DNA of 64,000 bases from positions 62,001-126,000 of the forward strand of contig JACQYI010000056.1 in assembly GCA_016208305.1 (NCBI GenBank), in the 5' to 3' direction. Positions 8,326 to 18,019 of this stretch are shown here, one piece after another. This stretch comes from Oscillatoriophycideae cyanobacterium NC_groundwater_1537_Pr4_S-0.65um_50_18. GTDB taxonomy: Bacteria; Cyanobacteriota; Cyanobacteriia; Elainellales; Elainellaceae. Under the pieces are notes generated by a model that saw only the letters and a list, made by a program, of their open reading frames with translations, ran no database searches and was not told where the DNA came from. Each line of letters opens with the position of its first letter. The first letter of the stretch is position 1. The position numbers and the translations under genes were made by a program.

Positions 8326-9186
8326 CTACAGACTCATCACGCCCGTAAACACCTGTTGGGCATCCCCCGTCATCGAGATACGCTGATCAGCCTCTGACCA
8401 TTCAATTTCGAGGCAGCCACCCGGCAGCTCAACCGTGGCACGGCGATCGCACCTGCCCGTCAGCACCCCCGCCACCAGCGAAGCGCAGGCTCCTGTGCCG
8501 CAAGCTAGCGTAATTCCGGCTCCCCGCTCCCACACGCGCATCTTGAGATAATCGGGGCGCACCACCTGAATAAACTCAGCATTAATGCGCTGCGGAAAAG
8601 CCGAATGATGCTCAAACTGAGGGCCGATCGCCTCTAGCGGAATTTCTGCCACATCTTCCACAAAGGTAATGCAGTGCGGATTGCCCATGCTGACGCAGGT
8701 GACATCCCAGATCTTTCCAGCGGCCTGAAGCGGCAGATTGATCACCTTTTCATTCGGCGCAGCCAGCGTCGTTGGGATCTCGGCAGCTAGCAAACGCGGC
8801 GAACCCATATCGACCCTGACTTTGCCCCCCGCCTCTAGCTTGGGCACAATCATCCCCGCCAGCGTCTGAATGCGGTAAGCCTTTTCGGTATCGCTTTCTC
8901 CTTCTAGAGCAGCGACAAACCGAGCCATGCAGCGAATGCCGTTGCCGCACATTTCTGGCTCTGAGCCATCCGAGTTAAAGATCCGCATCGTGTAATCGCT
9001 AGCGGTCTGTCCTGAGTCAGCCTGCCCCGGCAACGCAAAGATCACGCCATCTGCGCCAATGCCAAAGTGCCGATCGCACCAGATCACCGCCTGTTCGGGC
9101 GTCAGGCAAGGCTGCGAAGACTGCCGATTGTCGATCAAAATAAAGTCGTTGCCCAAGCCATGATATTTGACAAATGCGATCGCCAT
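8326..9186 (-). CDS. dapF: diaminopimelate epimerase
   Basis: 286 residues. Converts LL- to meso-diaminopimelate for lysine and peptidoglycan synthesis in the cytoplasm. The start [14 protein letters not shown] is the family signature. The two catalytic cysteines sit in MCGNGIRC (~residue 80) and ACGTGACAS (~residue 225), with GNPHCITF between. Length is normal. The gene is divergent to hfq with about 120 bp between, an arrangement I recall as common in cyanobacteria. Several GCGATCGC octamers in the gene mark it as core genome. Confidence 0.95.
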   Translation of the reverse strand: MAIAFVKYHGLGNDFILIDNRQSSQPCLTPEQAVIWCDRHFGIGADGVIFALPGQADSGQTASDYTMRIFNSDGSEPEMCGNGIRCMARFVAALEGESDTEKAYRIQTLAGMIVPKLEAGGKVRVDMGSPRLLAAEIPTTLAAPNEKVINLPLQAAGKIWDVTCVSMGNPHCITFVEDVAEIPLEAIGPQFEHHSAFPQRINAEFIQVVRPDYLKMRVWERGAGITLACGTGACASLVAGVLTGRCDRRATVELPGGCLEIEWSEADQRISMTGDAQQVFTGVMSL

Positions 9187-9308
9187 GAATAACTCCGTTG
9201 CGCGGGCTGAAAATAGGAATTTTAGATCCTTTTTTGGGCTTTATAAAAGAGGACAGGTGTCATACTCAAAACAGAGCGACTAAGATTTTCCCGCACAGGA
9301 TCACCCTC

Positions 9309-9524
9309 ATGACGACTGAACTCGAAACTGGACTGCCCAGCATCCGCCAAATCCAGACCCTGATCCGAGAAGAGCAGGAAGTTGAGCTAAAGCTAACCAC
9401 CAACGATTTGCTGACGGGCAAGATCCGCTGGCAAGATCCGACCTGCCTCTGCATCTTTGATCATTACGATCAACCTACGATCGTGTGGAAACAGGCGATC
9501 GTCTTCCTCAAACCCAAAGCCTAA
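9309..9524 (+). CDS. hfq: cyanobacterial Hfq-like Sm protein
   Basis: 71 residues from the ATG at 9309 (MTTELETGLPSIRQIQTLIR). A longer in-frame reading from 9198 adds a leader that is not conserved and begins at the divergent dapF start. The sequence has the short cyanobacterial Sm fold: EVELKLTTNDLLTGKIRWQD then a second Sm part ending TIVWKQAIVFLKPKA. Cyanobacterial Hfq lacks the canonical RNA-binding residues of E. coli Hfq and in Synechocystis acts with type IV pilus ATPase PilB1 in motility; that role is taken from the family. Its position next to dapF supports orthology. It ends 5 bp from the convergent antiporter gene. Confidence 0.88.
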   Translation: MTTELETGLPSIRQIQTLIREEQEVELKLTTNDLLTGKIRWQDPTCLCIFDHYDQPTIVWKQAIVFLKPKA

Positions 9525-9529
9525 ACGCC

Positions 9530-11884
9530 CTAATCCTCTTGGGTGACGGCCTCCAATATTGGCTCCTCTAGAGTCTCCAACATCGGCTCCTCTAGAGCCG
9601 CTAAAGGGATTTGCAGCAGCGATTGCGGCTCACTTGAGGCAGGCGCGATCCAGTAGCTGGCTTGCTCGATCGAGTGGAAGCTGCCGCACAGCAGCAGGCG
9701 ATCGCCCGCCTGCAAGTCGCTCTGGCCGTTGGGAAACCGAATGAATTTGCCCTCGCGCCGAATCGCCTGAATCAACACCCCAAACTGGCGACGGATATGC
9801 AGCTCTGACAAAACCTTGCCCACGACCACGCTCGTTTCAGGCACCAGCAGCCACTGACAGGAGGCATTTTCGCTCGGAATGGCCGTCCCGCCTTTGGCCA
9901 ACTCGCTAAAGGCGACCAGCTCATCTGGTTCGCCCACCACCAGCAGGCGATCGTTCTCTTCTAGCATCACCTGCGTATCGGGATAGTCGATTTCTTCACC
10001 CGCCGATCGCTGAATCGCCATCAGGCTCACGCCCGTCAAGCGGCGCAGGTCAGTTTCTTCGATCGTCATCCCCACCAAAGGCGACTCCTCAGGCAGCGTT
10101 AGCCACTTGCTGTTCATATCTTGTGCGGCCACCTTCAGATCGCGCGAAACCTGGTAGGCCGGACGTTCGGGCTGCAAGTCGGCATAGTGAGAGCTGCGAA
10201 TCTGCTGAATTTCTCGCTGGATAATCGGCAAGGGCACGCCAATTCCGGTGAGCAGATGGGCAGACAGCTCTAGGCTGGCCTCAATTTCGGGCTGCACCAC
10301 CTCTTTTGCCCCTAGCTGATACAGCAGCTCAATGTCTTTATCCTGCGTGGCGCGCACAATCACATCTAGTTCCGGAGCCACTTCCAGCGATCGCTTCAGC
10401 GACAGGCGCGTGTTCATGGCATCGGGTAGGGCGATCGCCATGCCCTTGGCCTGTCCCACATTGGCCGACTTCAGCACATGCAGGCTGGCCGCATTGCCAT
10501 AAACATAGGGAATATCGGCATCGCGCAACTGCTGAATCGCCTGTTCCGACTGGTCAATCACCACGACAGGTTGGCTGTGTGCCTGAAGCATTTTCACAAT
10601 ATTTTGCCCCACGCGCCCATAGCCACACACCACCACATGATCCTGGTCGGGCAGACTTTCGGGCACTTCTAGCGGCAGATCGCTGCCCTCCAAAATGGCT
10701 CTCATCCAGGGTACGGTGTCGGCCCAGTTCAGCAGCATAGGCACCAGCCGCAGCAAAAAGGGCGTAATCATTAGCGTTACGGCAGTCGTGCCCAAGATCA
10801 GCAGGTAAATGCGCCGAGAAACCAGCCCTAATACCTGTCCTTTACTGGCCAATACAAAGGAAAACTCTCCGATCTGCGCCAGCCCTAGCCCCACAATCAG
10901 CGAAGTTTTGAGCGGGTACCCAAAGGCGCGCACCAGCGGCGTTACCAGTAGAAACTTGCCCAGCAGCACTAGCCCAACCAGCCCCAAAATCAGCTCTAGG
11001 TTGTTCCAGATGAAAGTGGGATCGATTAACATGCCGATCGCCGCAAAAAAGAGGCTGGCAAAAATATCCCGAATCGGCTCTACATAAGTCAGCGTCTGGT
11101 CGGCATATTCCACTTCCGAGATCATTAACCCGGCAATAAAGGCTCCCATCTCGATCGACAAGCCCATATATTCCGTTAGCAGCGCAATCCCCAAACACAG
11201 CGCCACGGTGCCCAGCAAAAACAGCTCTCGGCTCTCAGTCCGAGCCAGCAGTCGCAAAAAGGGCGGAATCACCCAGATGCCCACCACAACAGCACCTCCG
11301 GCGAGAAGACTGGTCTTGAGCAAGGCAATCCCGATCGCCACGCCAATTTCTTCTGAGGGACGGTTGAGGGCAGGCAGCACCGCCAACATTAACCCCAGCG
11401 CCAGATCCTGCACCACCAAAATGCCCAGCATCACCCGCCCGTGCGCTGTCTCGGTTTCGTTGCGCTCCATCAGGCATTTCAACACAACGGCTGTGGAAGA
11501 GAGCGATAGAATTGCGCCTAGAAACACGCCCTGCGTGGGCGAAGTCACCCAGCCGACCCCCACCGAAATTAGCGTCGTAATCAAAATCGTCGAGAGGATT
11601 TGCAGCGTGCCGCCCCCCAAGCTGATGCCCTGAACCTTCTTTAGCTCCGAGAATGAAAATTCTACCCCCAGCGCAAACAGCAGAAACGCTGCCCCAAACT
11701 GCGCCAGAGTTTCCACCTGAATGAGTTCTTTAACTAAACCCAGTCCGGCTGGCCCTACGATCGCCCCACCGACCAAATACCCCAAGATCACAGGCTGCCG
11801 CAGCAAGGCTGCCAATAATCCTCCTCCAGCCGCTGCCGCCAACACCACGACCAGATCCACAATCAGGCGAAAGTCTTCTTGCAC
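9530..11884 (-). CDS. CPA2-family K+/H+ antiporter (KefB-like) with RCK domains
   Basis: 784 residues, GTG start. Residues ~1-390 form about 12 membrane helices of the sodium/hydrogen exchanger fold (LGYLVGGAIVGPAGLGL, LSSTAVVLK, GAFIAGLMISE). Residues ~415-545 are an RCK_N/TrkA-N Rossmann domain (HVVVCGYGRVGQNIVKML, VYGNAASLHVL) that would bind NAD(H) or nucleotide. Two RCK_C/TrkA-C domains follow (~600-680 and 690-760), each with a DRLLVVGE/DRLLLCGS strand. The last 30 residues contain repeated LEEP motifs. It would exchange K+ or Na+ for protons across plasma or thylakoid membrane. The two TrkA-C copies are more than a minimal KefB has. Confidence 0.88.
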   Translation of the reverse strand: MQEDFRLIVDLVVVLAAAAGGGLLAALLRQPVILGYLVGGAIVGPAGLGLVKELIQVETLAQFGAAFLLFALGVEFSFSELKKVQGISLGGGTLQILSTILITTLISVGVGWVTSPTQGVFLGAILSLSSTAVVLKCLMERNETETAHGRVMLGILVVQDLALGLMLAVLPALNRPSEEIGVAIGIALLKTSLLAGGAVVVGIWVIPPFLRLLARTESRELFLLGTVALCLGIALLTEYMGLSIEMGAFIAGLMISEVEYADQTLTYVEPIRDIFASLFFAAIGMLIDPTFIWNNLELILGLVGLVLLGKFLLVTPLVRAFGYPLKTSLIVGLGLAQIGEFSFVLASKGQVLGLVSRRIYLLILGTTAVTLMITPFLLRLVPMLLNWADTVPWMRAILEGSDLPLEVPESLPDQDHVVVCGYGRVGQNIVKMLQAHSQPVVVIDQSEQAIQQLRDADIPYVYGNAASLHVLKSANVGQAKGMAIALPDAMNTRLSLKRSLEVAPELDVIVRATQDKDIELLYQLGAKEVVQPEIEASLELSAHLLTGIGVPLPIIQREIQQIRSSHYADLQPERPAYQVSRDLKVAAQDMNSKWLTLPEESPLVGMTIEETDLRRLTGVSLMAIQRSAGEEIDYPDTQVMLEENDRLLVVGEPDELVAFSELAKGGTAIPSENASCQWLLVPETSVVVGKVLSELHIRRQFGVLIQAIRREGKFIRFPNGQSDLQAGDRLLLCGSFHSIEQASYWIAPASSEPQSLLQIPLAALEEPMLETLEEPILEAVTQED

Positions 11885-12740
11885 GGATTTTCAACTCTAA
11901 CGATAAGAAATCTAAAGGCTTTATGATTTCCAGGATACCGAGTTTTGGGGATTTGCTGGGGACTGCTTGCAGGATTTCTTGCTATCTGGCAGGGCGGCTT
12001 TGGCCTCAGCCTCACTGACAAGAAATTTTAGTCTAGGTGTCCTATTAACTTGGTAGCTGGCTTCGCACAAAGCGGTTGCACTTGCAGCCGAGAGCGATCG
12101 CTTTCTCTGAAAGCTCATCAAGCAATTGCTTGTGGCACGGTGATGAGACTCGTCCCTTCTGCCCAGTCCCAGCAGCGTAATTTTGACGGTAAGTAGAGGT
12201 AATCCGCACAACCGTCATGTCTCTGAAGCGATCGGAGAACTCCGGGTGAATAAGGATAAATTTGTAACACTGGATTCCTTATGCCGTCGATCGCTATCTA
12301 AAGTCTCGCTGGGCAGCAACGATCGCTAGAAGCCGTTATGAAGCAAACATAAAGATCTTATTAAGTGATTGTAAAAAAAGACGAATCCCCGTATATTCGC
12401 TGACGAGTCTTAATTTAATGGGTGCAAGTTTCGATCGCTTTGCGTTAGACGATTACTCTATTAACTATTATTGCTGCTCTATGAATATTACTTAATTTCA
12501 ATAACGCCAAGCTCAGGGTTGACTCTAACCTTGCAGAGCAATTGTCTTAGAAAAATTGCGAACAACTGATAAGTAATTTTTCTCACCCTCAGAAACTCAG
12601 CCAGGGGAATGATGCTCTTGTCCTCTGTGCTTCTGTGCTTCCGGGTGCATCCCGCTGCTGTGTAGGCGGTTGTCTCAACCTGCATCAGTTTTGCGCGGTC
12701 TTGCGATTCTTCCGGTTATCCGTCCGTTGTCGAACTTTAT
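11885..12740. other. long intergenic region, possible decayed gene near 12.0-12.2 kb
   Basis: No intact gene supported. On the minus strand an open stretch starts at 12218 (MTVVRITSTYRQNYAAG) and stops after about 57 codons; a second frame then reads FLVSEAEAKAALPDSKKSC, so a frameshifted remnant is possible, but I do not recognise the family. The part from 12340 to 12500 is AT-rich and probably promoter. The 12-mer GGGTGCATCCCG at 12643-12654 equals one end of the MITE-like element described at 62.6 kb. Confidence 0.35.
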
Positions 12741-14144
12741 GTGGAACACTGCTTTATGGGTCTTGTCTATTCGTCGGTTTCTCCGGTTCTCGAAAACTCA
12801 ATCAACCCCACGATTGAAACTTCATTCGCCACTATATTCTTTTCTGACCCGCGCTATACCGGCCCCAGCGAAGCGGTAAGCCCGGTCGTGCAGGGCGGGC
12901 TGCTGACATTAACATCGGTACAGCGGTCAATCATAGCGCAAGCGATCGGCTTTACCGACGGCGATGCGGGGTGGGCTTTTGGTGCTCAATTATCCGTGTC
13001 TTCCCCTCTCGATTATGAATCGCTTTTCGATAGTGAGGCGCAAGCGTCATTCATTAGCTTTTCTGTTTCCGGGTCTAATTCCTTTTTCCCAGGCAACGAC
13101 GTTATCACCATCGATTTAAGGCTTCCTGTTGTTGATGAGAACGAAATTCCGATTTTTTCCGCAATTAGTGGCGTAGATATTGCTGAAAATCTGTCAGATG
13201 TGGTGATCGCTCAGGATTTTCTCAAAGACCCTGACATTTACACGGCTGGCTTTCGTAATAATTCATTCACCTTTTCCGATAGCCGATTTTCGCTGGTTCC
13301 CGGCTCCTCCCCTGGTGCCTACGACCTTAAACTACTCTCTCCGTTAGACTTTGAATCACCAGGCGATCGCAATATCACCCTGACGATAACGTCAACGGAC
13401 GGAGGGTCTTCCGTAAGTAAAGACGTCACGATTAATGTGATTGACGTTGACGACAACGTTGCACCTGTTGCCAACCCAGACAGCAAATCCACCAACCAAA
13501 ACACGCCCCTAAGCTTTAGCGGTGCCGATTTACTTGCCAATGATACCGATGCCAACAGCGATGTCCTCAGCATTACCGGGGTCAGCAATGCCAGTGGCGG
13601 TAGCGTTAGCTTTGACAATGGGACAGGGACAGTGTCATTCACCCCCAATGCAGACTTCACGGGTGCTGCCAGCTTTGACTACAACATCAGCGATGGACAG
13701 GAGAGCGCAACGGCAACCGTAACGGTCAACGTGACTCCGGTTGCAGGCATCAATCGCCCCGGCACCAACGGCAGAGACACCATCCTGGGCGGTTTGGGTA
13801 GAGACACCCTCAGCGGCGGCAATGGGGATGACTTAATCAATGGGGGAGCAGGGAGCGACATCCTCAACGGCGGCAACGGCAACGACACCCTGATTGGCGG
13901 AACTGGCAACGACACGGTGACGGGCGGCAATGGCAGCGATGTCTTTGTGATTGCAGTGGGCGCTGGGACTGATACGTTTACCGATTTCAGAGTTGGAACC
14001 GATGTCATCGGCTTATCCGGTGGGTTGAGTTTTAGCCAACTTTCGCGCAGCGGCAACACGATCTCGGTGGGTAACGAAGTGCTGGCAACCTTGACGGGCA
14101 TCAATACCGCAACCCTGACGCAAAGCAGCTTTATTGGGGTTTAG
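12741..14144 (+). CDS. secreted RTX-type calcium-binding protein with cadherin-like domains
   Basis: About 467 residues; the start is uncertain since no Shine-Dalgarno precedes ATG 12741 or 12756. The N-terminal half is beta-rich and unrecognised. Residues ~150-235 resemble a cadherin-type repeat ([24 protein letters not shown]), ~240-330 a tandem/VCBS-like domain ([32 protein letters not shown]). Residues ~340-400 hold about five hemolysin-type GGxGxDxL nonapeptides ([18 protein letters not shown]) that bind calcium, and the C-terminus is the usual type I secretion signal region. There is no signal peptide, as expected for type I export. Substrate or adhesion role unknown. No ABC exporter lies nearby. 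Confidence 0.75.
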   Translation: MEHCFMGLVYSSVSPVLENSINPTIETSFATIFFSDPRYTGPSEAVSPVVQGGLLTLTSVQRSIIAQAIGFTDGDAGWAFGAQLSVSSPLDYESLFDSEAQASFISFSVSGSNSFFPGNDVITIDLRLPVVDENEIPIFSAISGVDIAENLSDVVIAQDFLKDPDIYTAGFRNNSFTFSDSRFSLVPGSSPGAYDLKLLSPLDFESPGDRNITLTITSTDGGSSVSKDVTINVIDVDDNVAPVANPDSKSTNQNTPLSFSGADLLANDTDANSDVLSITGVSNASGGSVSFDNGTGTVSFTPNADFTGAASFDYNISDGQESATATVTVNVTPVAGINRPGTNGRDTILGGLGRDTLSGGNGDDLINGGAGSDILNGGNGNDTLIGGTGNDTVTGGNGSDVFVIAVGAGTDTFTDFRVGTDVIGLSGGLSFSQLSRSGNTISVGNEVLATLTGINTATLTQSSFIGV

Positions 14145-14303
14145 TATTGGCTTAGCAGGCGCGATCGCCCTTCTCCAAGTCTTTTCTATCGTGATTCTCA
14201 AAAGGGGAGACAACGCTGACAGGGAAGAGCGTAGTGAAGAGCGATCGCCTTAACTGTTGCATTAGAACCTTAGACTTAAAGGAAAGTACGTGAGGGCAAT
14301 CCG

Positions 14304-14558
14304 ATGCAAATTACCCTCAACCTGCCTGACAGCTTCCAAACCGCAACCTTTAACCAGAGCGGCTGGCTCCGAGAGATTGCCATTGCCCTGTTTCAGCAAG
14401 AACGGTTTCTCTCAGCCGCACCAGTGAAATTGCCGGGATAGAAATCATGGACTTTTAAAAGCTGCTGGCAAAAGCTGCTGGCAGATCGCGACATTTGTGT
14501 TGATTACGATGTGGCAGACCTTAAGCAGGATGTTCAGCATCTGCGCGATCGCGGCTAG
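14304..14558 (+). pseudogene. UPF0175-family antitoxin remnant
   Basis: ATG 14304 opens MQITLNLPDSFQTATFNQSG, then WLREIAIALFQQERFLSAAP, the typical UPF0175 N-terminus, and stops at TAG after 46 codons. After the lesions, the original frame resumes as LLADRDICVDYDVADLKQDV and QHLRDRG with TAG at 14556-14558, the typical C-terminus. Between them: a one-base deletion (the alternate frame reads GIEIMDF), a CAA-to-TAA stop just after it, and a perfect 13-bp tandem duplication AAAAGCTGCTGGC (14457-14482) that restores frame. The normal VapC-like or DUF3368 partner toxin is missing; transposase debris follows instead. Confidence 0.75.
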
Positions 14559-14571
14559 CTATGTTCGCGTT

Positions 14572-14800
14572 AATGCTCACTAAAGTATTGTAGGCAAGCC
14601 CACTGGTGCGCCTTATACCCCATAAACCACTGCCCTCACTATGCGCTTGCAGCACTTGACCAATTTGCTCAGCACTGACATGGCGACGACAGTAGAGGCT
14701 ATCAAACGCCTCACAAAAGGTCTGATGGCAAGCAGGACAGAGCTACCGTTGATGATCATTGGGCATCTTGCCATGCTTATTGGCTCAATGGGATGCTTGG
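14572..14800 (-). pseudogene. IS1-family transposase (InsA-like) remnant
   Basis: On the minus strand a fragment reads LCPACHQTFCEAFDSLYCRR, then HVSAEQIGQVLQAHSEGSGL, then WGIRRTSGLAYNTLVSI, matching the zinc-finger and helix-turn-helix part of IS1-type InsA. Upstream in the same frame NKHGKMPNDHQR is followed by a TAG just before LCPAC, and a further TGA lies before it. Sequence after NTLVSI is lost. The catalytic InsB part is absent, so the element cannot move by itself. It abuts the UPF0175 remnant, and may have broken that toxin-antitoxin pair. Confidence 0.65.
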
Positions 14801-14999
14801 CTTTTTCCTGTGGCAATGACCCCTGCGTTTCTACACTGCGATCGTGGTGCTGCAATTCGCGTGGACAAACGTTGTCGTTACATAGACAAACGGCTTTGAT
14901 AGATTCAGAGATAAATTAAAGCTTGTGAATCAGGCTTGCTTTCCTCCGACACTCAAGACATCCTGCACTCAAGACACCCTGCATTTTAAGGATCATCCA

Positions 15000-15920
15000 A
15001 TGGGAAATCAATTGACCACTCTATCGGCAGCGCTGCGGCTTTGGCTCCAGAAGCTTTGGAAACCGAGGCTATGGGTGAGCGGATTTCTAGCGCTGGCAGC
15101 ATTGGTGACGGTGCTCAACAGCGCTGCCGTCAGCGGCACCGCATCCCTGCAAGCCACCCCCACCAATCCTCAGCTCGGCGACACCGTAACGCTGCTGATT
15201 CAAACCGATGGGTCAAGCGAAACCAGCCCAACGGTCGTGATGAATCAAAAGACTTACCCCTCCTTTGCGATCGCTCCCAACCGCTATCGGGCGCTGCTGC
15301 CCACCACCCCACTCGACCCACCCGGACGGCTCAACATCCAGGTGAATGGAGTCGGAGATCCCCAGGCGTTGGTGTTGCAGCTCCGCGATCGCGATTTTCC
15401 GACTCAGAGCATCTGGCTCAGTGGCGGCGGCTCAGATGGCACAGACTATGAATTCGATAAAGTCGATGCCTTTAAGGCATTAGTGACTCCCGAAAAACTC
15501 TGGAATGGCAAGTTTCAGCGTCCCAGTGAGGGAGAAATCACAACGGTTTACGGCGTGCGCCGCTACTACAATGGCGAGTTTGCCCAAGATTACTACCACC
15601 GGGGTGTCGATTATGGTGCGGGTATAGGTTCCCCGATCGTGGCTCCGGCTGCGGGCAAAGTGGCGCTCATCGGACGTGAAGCGGATGGTTTTCAGCTACA
15701 TGGCAACACGATCGGCGTAGATCATGGGCAGGGCGTTGTCAGTATTTTTCTGCACCTCAGCCGCATTGATGTCAAAGAGGGAGATATCGTTTCGCCAGGA
15801 CAGCAGCTAGGAGCAGTCGGGGCAACGGGAGGCGTGACGGGGCCTCATCTCCACTGGGGGCTGTATGTGAATGGACAATCGATCGATCCAGTGCCTTGGC
15901 GATATGACGGTTTTGAGTAG
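15000..15920 (+). CDS. M23-family LytM-type metallopeptidase, membrane anchored
   Basis: 306 residues from ATG 15000, with AAGGA 8 nt upstream; an in-frame ATG at 14925 lacks a site. A signal anchor spans ~22-42 (LWVSGFLALAALVTVLNSAA). Residues ~50-150 are a beta-rich domain, and ~170-300 the M23 peptidase: HRGVDYG supplies the HxxxD zinc ligands and GPHLHWGLYVNG the HxH motif. It would cleave peptidoglycan cross-bridges in the periplasm, or act as an amidase activator; the zinc ligands are complete, so activity is likely. Neighbours do not form an operon. Confidence 0.88.
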   Translation: MGNQLTTLSAALRLWLQKLWKPRLWVSGFLALAALVTVLNSAAVSGTASLQATPTNPQLGDTVTLLIQTDGSSETSPTVVMNQKTYPSFAIAPNRYRALLPTTPLDPPGRLNIQVNGVGDPQALVLQLRDRDFPTQSIWLSGGGSDGTDYEFDKVDAFKALVTPEKLWNGKFQRPSEGEITTVYGVRRYYNGEFAQDYYHRGVDYGAGIGSPIVAPAAGKVALIGREADGFQLHGNTIGVDHGQGVVSIFLHLSRIDVKEGDIVSPGQQLGAVGATGGVTGPHLHWGLYVNGQSIDPVPWRYDGFE

Positions 15921-15966
15921 CGCTTGCCCCGTGAATATCTAATCAGGTGCGCAGCCTCTAAAAAAA

Positions 15967-16024
15967 CCGCTGAAAAGCGGCATACAATCTCCCCCCAAAG
16001 CTTATCTGTAGCGAACTTTGGGGG
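15967..16024 (-). terminator. two stem-loops ending a minus-strand transcript
   Basis: CCCCCAAAG (15992-16000) pairs with CTTTGGGGG (16016-16024). Next, CCGC/GCGG (15967-15970/15977-15980) is followed on the minus strand by a T7 run. This orientation suits a transcript coming from about 16222 rather than the plus-strand M23 gene. Confidence 0.5.
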
Positions 16025-16027
16025 AAT

Positions 16028-16222
16028 TCATGGCGAACTAAGAGGTGCTGTATTTGCGGGTAGGGACTTGACAACAGTTTCATATTCAATTTCGGCAACG
16101 TGATCTTTTTCCAATCCAGGGCACACTAAGGCAAGAATTGACTGACCTGAACCCGTGCGCGGTGCGTCACATACTTGTCTTACCGAATCCACGTTTGCCG
16201 AATCCACGATGCTGTGGAGCAT
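16028..16222 (-). CDS. possible small protein of unknown function
   Basis: 64 residues, starting MLHSIVDSANVDSVRQVCD and ending VVKSLPANTAPLSSP. I recognise no family. Two facts argue that it is real: AAGG lies 7 nt before the ATG, and two hairpins with a T7 run follow the stop on the same strand. Against it: no known domain and a divergent position only 11 bp from the ComFB start, so the two genes' leaders overlap. Composition is soluble, with two cysteines and no membrane segment. Confidence 0.35.
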   Translation of the reverse strand: MLHSIVDSANVDSVRQVCDAPRTGSGQSILALVCPGLEKDHVAEIEYETVVKSLPANTAPLSSP

Positions 16223-16233
16223 AGAAAAACCTT

Positions 16234-16779
16234 ATGAGTATCGAGAAAATTGTTGAACAAGCCTTACAGGATGGCTATCTAACACCTGCCATGGAAGCAG
16301 AAGTAGGACGCATCTGCGATACTGCTTCCGAACTGTCCATTGAAGAGTACATGGCGCTCGATCGCCTGATGGGTTCGCTGCTCACGGGTGAAGTCGTTGC
16401 TGTGCCTCGCAAACAGTTTATTAACGTCATGGAAGAACTGGTGCTGACGGAAGCGATCGCCCGCGTTGCCGAAATAGAGGCGACTAGCGACTGTACTTTA
16501 GATCTAGGCGATATTGCCGCTTATGCACTCAATCGCCTGCCGCCCCTTTATGCCACCACCGAAGAAGGAGCAGAATACCAACGCGGTCGCGCTAAAGAAG
16601 AAATGCAGGTGCTGATCGCCCAACAGGTGAATGAAGCGATCGCCCGTAGCCTCGATCGTCCAGAGTTCTACCCAGAACGACAGGCCATTAGTAAGGCGCT
16701 AGGCGATGAAATGCAAAATCAACTGAGTTCGTTGCTGAAGAGCTACGCTCACAAGTTTGAAGTTGCACCACAACGTTAG
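16234..16779 (+). CDS. ComFB-family (late competence) protein
   Basis: 181 residues. The central part ~55-120 is the ComFB domain: KQFINVMEELVLTEAIARVA, then a short cysteine loop TSDCTLDLGDIAAYALNRLP and PLYATTEEG, which is diagnostic. N-terminal ~55 residues (VEQALQDGYLTPAMEAEVGR) occur in the longer cyanobacterial form. ComFB-like proteins in cyanobacteria have been reported as cyclic dinucleotide receptors that influence competence and cell size; I give this from memory and cannot test it. The gene stands alone and is followed by a 14-bp stem-loop. Confidence 0.82.
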   Translation: MSIEKIVEQALQDGYLTPAMEAEVGRICDTASELSIEEYMALDRLMGSLLTGEVVAVPRKQFINVMEELVLTEAIARVAEIEATSDCTLDLGDIAAYALNRLPPLYATTEEGAEYQRGRAKEEMQVLIAQQVNEAIARSLDRPEFYPERQAISKALGDEMQNQLSSLLKSYAHKFEVAPQR

Positions 16780-17163
16780 AAGGGCTGGATTTGTTGATGT
16801 TTCGGCAGTTTTGCATTGGGAAGCTGCCGAAACATCAGCAGTCCGTTGATATCAGGGGTTGGATATGGGGAACACAAAGTTCTCTCTATTCAGCCTTTTT
16901 TGTTGGGGCGATTGCCCGATAGCGCCACGCGCTCAGTTGAGAGTTTTGGATGAGAGTTTTAGATGAGGGTGGAACCCCAATTTGTAAAAGGTTTATTTTC
17001 TCTACAAGCTTCGCGGCGGGCGGCTTTTAGAGAAAATATGGTTCTAGCCTAATTGCGTGAAGCCACAACAACTTTTGCGCCAGCAATCCCCAGTTGAGGC
17101 AAAAGAGCTATGGTTTAAACATCGCCACCTCCGGTTTTTGATTTTGGAAGCCTAGTTTGACCC
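16780..17163. other. intergenic region between comFB and map with two inverted repeats
   Basis: No gene seen. It contains the comFB stem-loop at 16795-16837 and a second inverted repeat, TATTTTCTCTA (16994-17004) with TAGAGAAAATA (17028-17038), about 125 bp before map. The second could be a terminator arm or an operator in the map leader. Confidence 0.4.
16795..16837 (+). terminator. stem-loop downstream of the ComFB gene
   Basis: Perfect 14-bp stem: TGATGTTTCGGCAG (16795-16808) with CTGCCGAAACATCA (16824-16837) and a 15-nt loop, 16 bp after the stop codon. There is no T tract, so it may be a Rho-like or stabilising hairpin. Confidence 0.55.
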
Positions 17164-17991
17164 ATGAATATCTTGACCAATCTACTGTCTCGCCCTGATC
17201 CAGCTCCCCGAATTCGTAAGCGCAGCCGTGGGATCGAGCTAAAAACTGCGGCAGAGATTGAAATCATGCGGGAGGCAGGCAAGATTGTCGCCACAGTCTT
17301 AAAAGAGATTTCGCTGCTCGTTGAGCCAGGTATGACCACCGCCGATCTCGATGCCCATGCCGAAAAGCGCATTCGCGAAATGGGCGCAACGCCTAGCTTC
17401 AAGGGCTATCACGGTTTTCCGGCTTCCATCTGCGCCAGCATCAACGATGAAGTGGTGCATGGCATTCCCAACGCCAAGAAAAAAATCCTGAAGGGCGATG
17501 TCCTGAAGGTGGATACGGGCGCATATTTTGAAGGATTTCATGGCGATTCCTGTATCACAATCGCCGTAGGTACTGTGACCCCAGCCGCAGCCAAGCTCAT
17601 CCAGGTGGCAGAAGAAACCCTCTATAAAGGCATTGAGCAGGTGAAAGCGGGCAAATCTCTCATGGACATTGCCGGAGCAGTGCAAGACCATGCCGAAGCG
17701 GGCGGCTTCAAGATTGTGGAGGACTACACCGGGCATGGCGTAGGGCGCAATCTGCATGAAGAGCCTTCTGTGTTTAACTTCCGCACGCACCAAATGCCCA
17801 ACGTTAAGCTCAAGGCAGGCATGACTTTGGCGATCGAGCCGATTCTCAATGCAGGCTCAAAAATTACCCGCACCTTGAGCGACCAATGGACGGTGGTCAC
17901 AGTCGATCGCGCCCTCTCAGCTCAGTTTGAACATACCGTGCTGGTGACAGAGACAGGCTATGAGATTCTGACCGATCGAACCAAGGTCTAG
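17164..17991 (+). CDS. map: methionine aminopeptidase, type I
   Basis: 275 residues. Removes the initiator methionine from new proteins. The catalytic domain starts at ~28 ([20 protein letters not shown]). Metal and substrate ligands are visible in order: [20 protein letters not shown] with the substrate-binding His, [15 protein letters not shown] with the two aspartates, [15 protein letters not shown] with the histidine, and AIEPILNAG and FEHTVLVT with the glutamates. The ~25-residue N-terminal extension ([17 protein letters not shown]) is typical of one of several cyanobacterial map copies. A hairpin with T tract follows. Confidence 0.95.
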   Translation: MNILTNLLSRPDPAPRIRKRSRGIELKTAAEIEIMREAGKIVATVLKEISLLVEPGMTTADLDAHAEKRIREMGATPSFKGYHGFPASICASINDEVVHGIPNAKKKILKGDVLKVDTGAYFEGFHGDSCITIAVGTVTPAAAKLIQVAEETLYKGIEQVKAGKSLMDIAGAVQDHAEAGGFKIVEDYTGHGVGRNLHEEPSVFNFRTHQMPNVKLKAGMTLAIEPILNAGSKITRTLSDQWTVVTVDRALSAQFEHTVLVTETGYEILTDRTKV

Positions 17992-18019
17992 GCGTTGGGA
18001 TTGCACAAAAGCAGCTTGA

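Noticed and set aside
10306-11633. Long plus-strand ORFs opposite the antiporter gene (144 and 141 codons)
   Set aside because: Arg/Pro/Ser-rich shadow frames of a clear membrane-protein gene on the minus strand.
11921-12211. 96-codon minus-strand ORF
   Set aside because: No recognisable domain and a competing frame on the same strand; treated as possible decayed DNA rather than a gene.
12488-12685. 65-codon minus-strand ORF
   Set aside because: No family, no ribosome site, and it covers the presumed promoter region of the RTX-type gene.
14613-14855. 80-codon minus-strand ORF near the IS1 remnant
   Set aside because: It runs in a different frame from the InsA-like peptide that is recognisable there.
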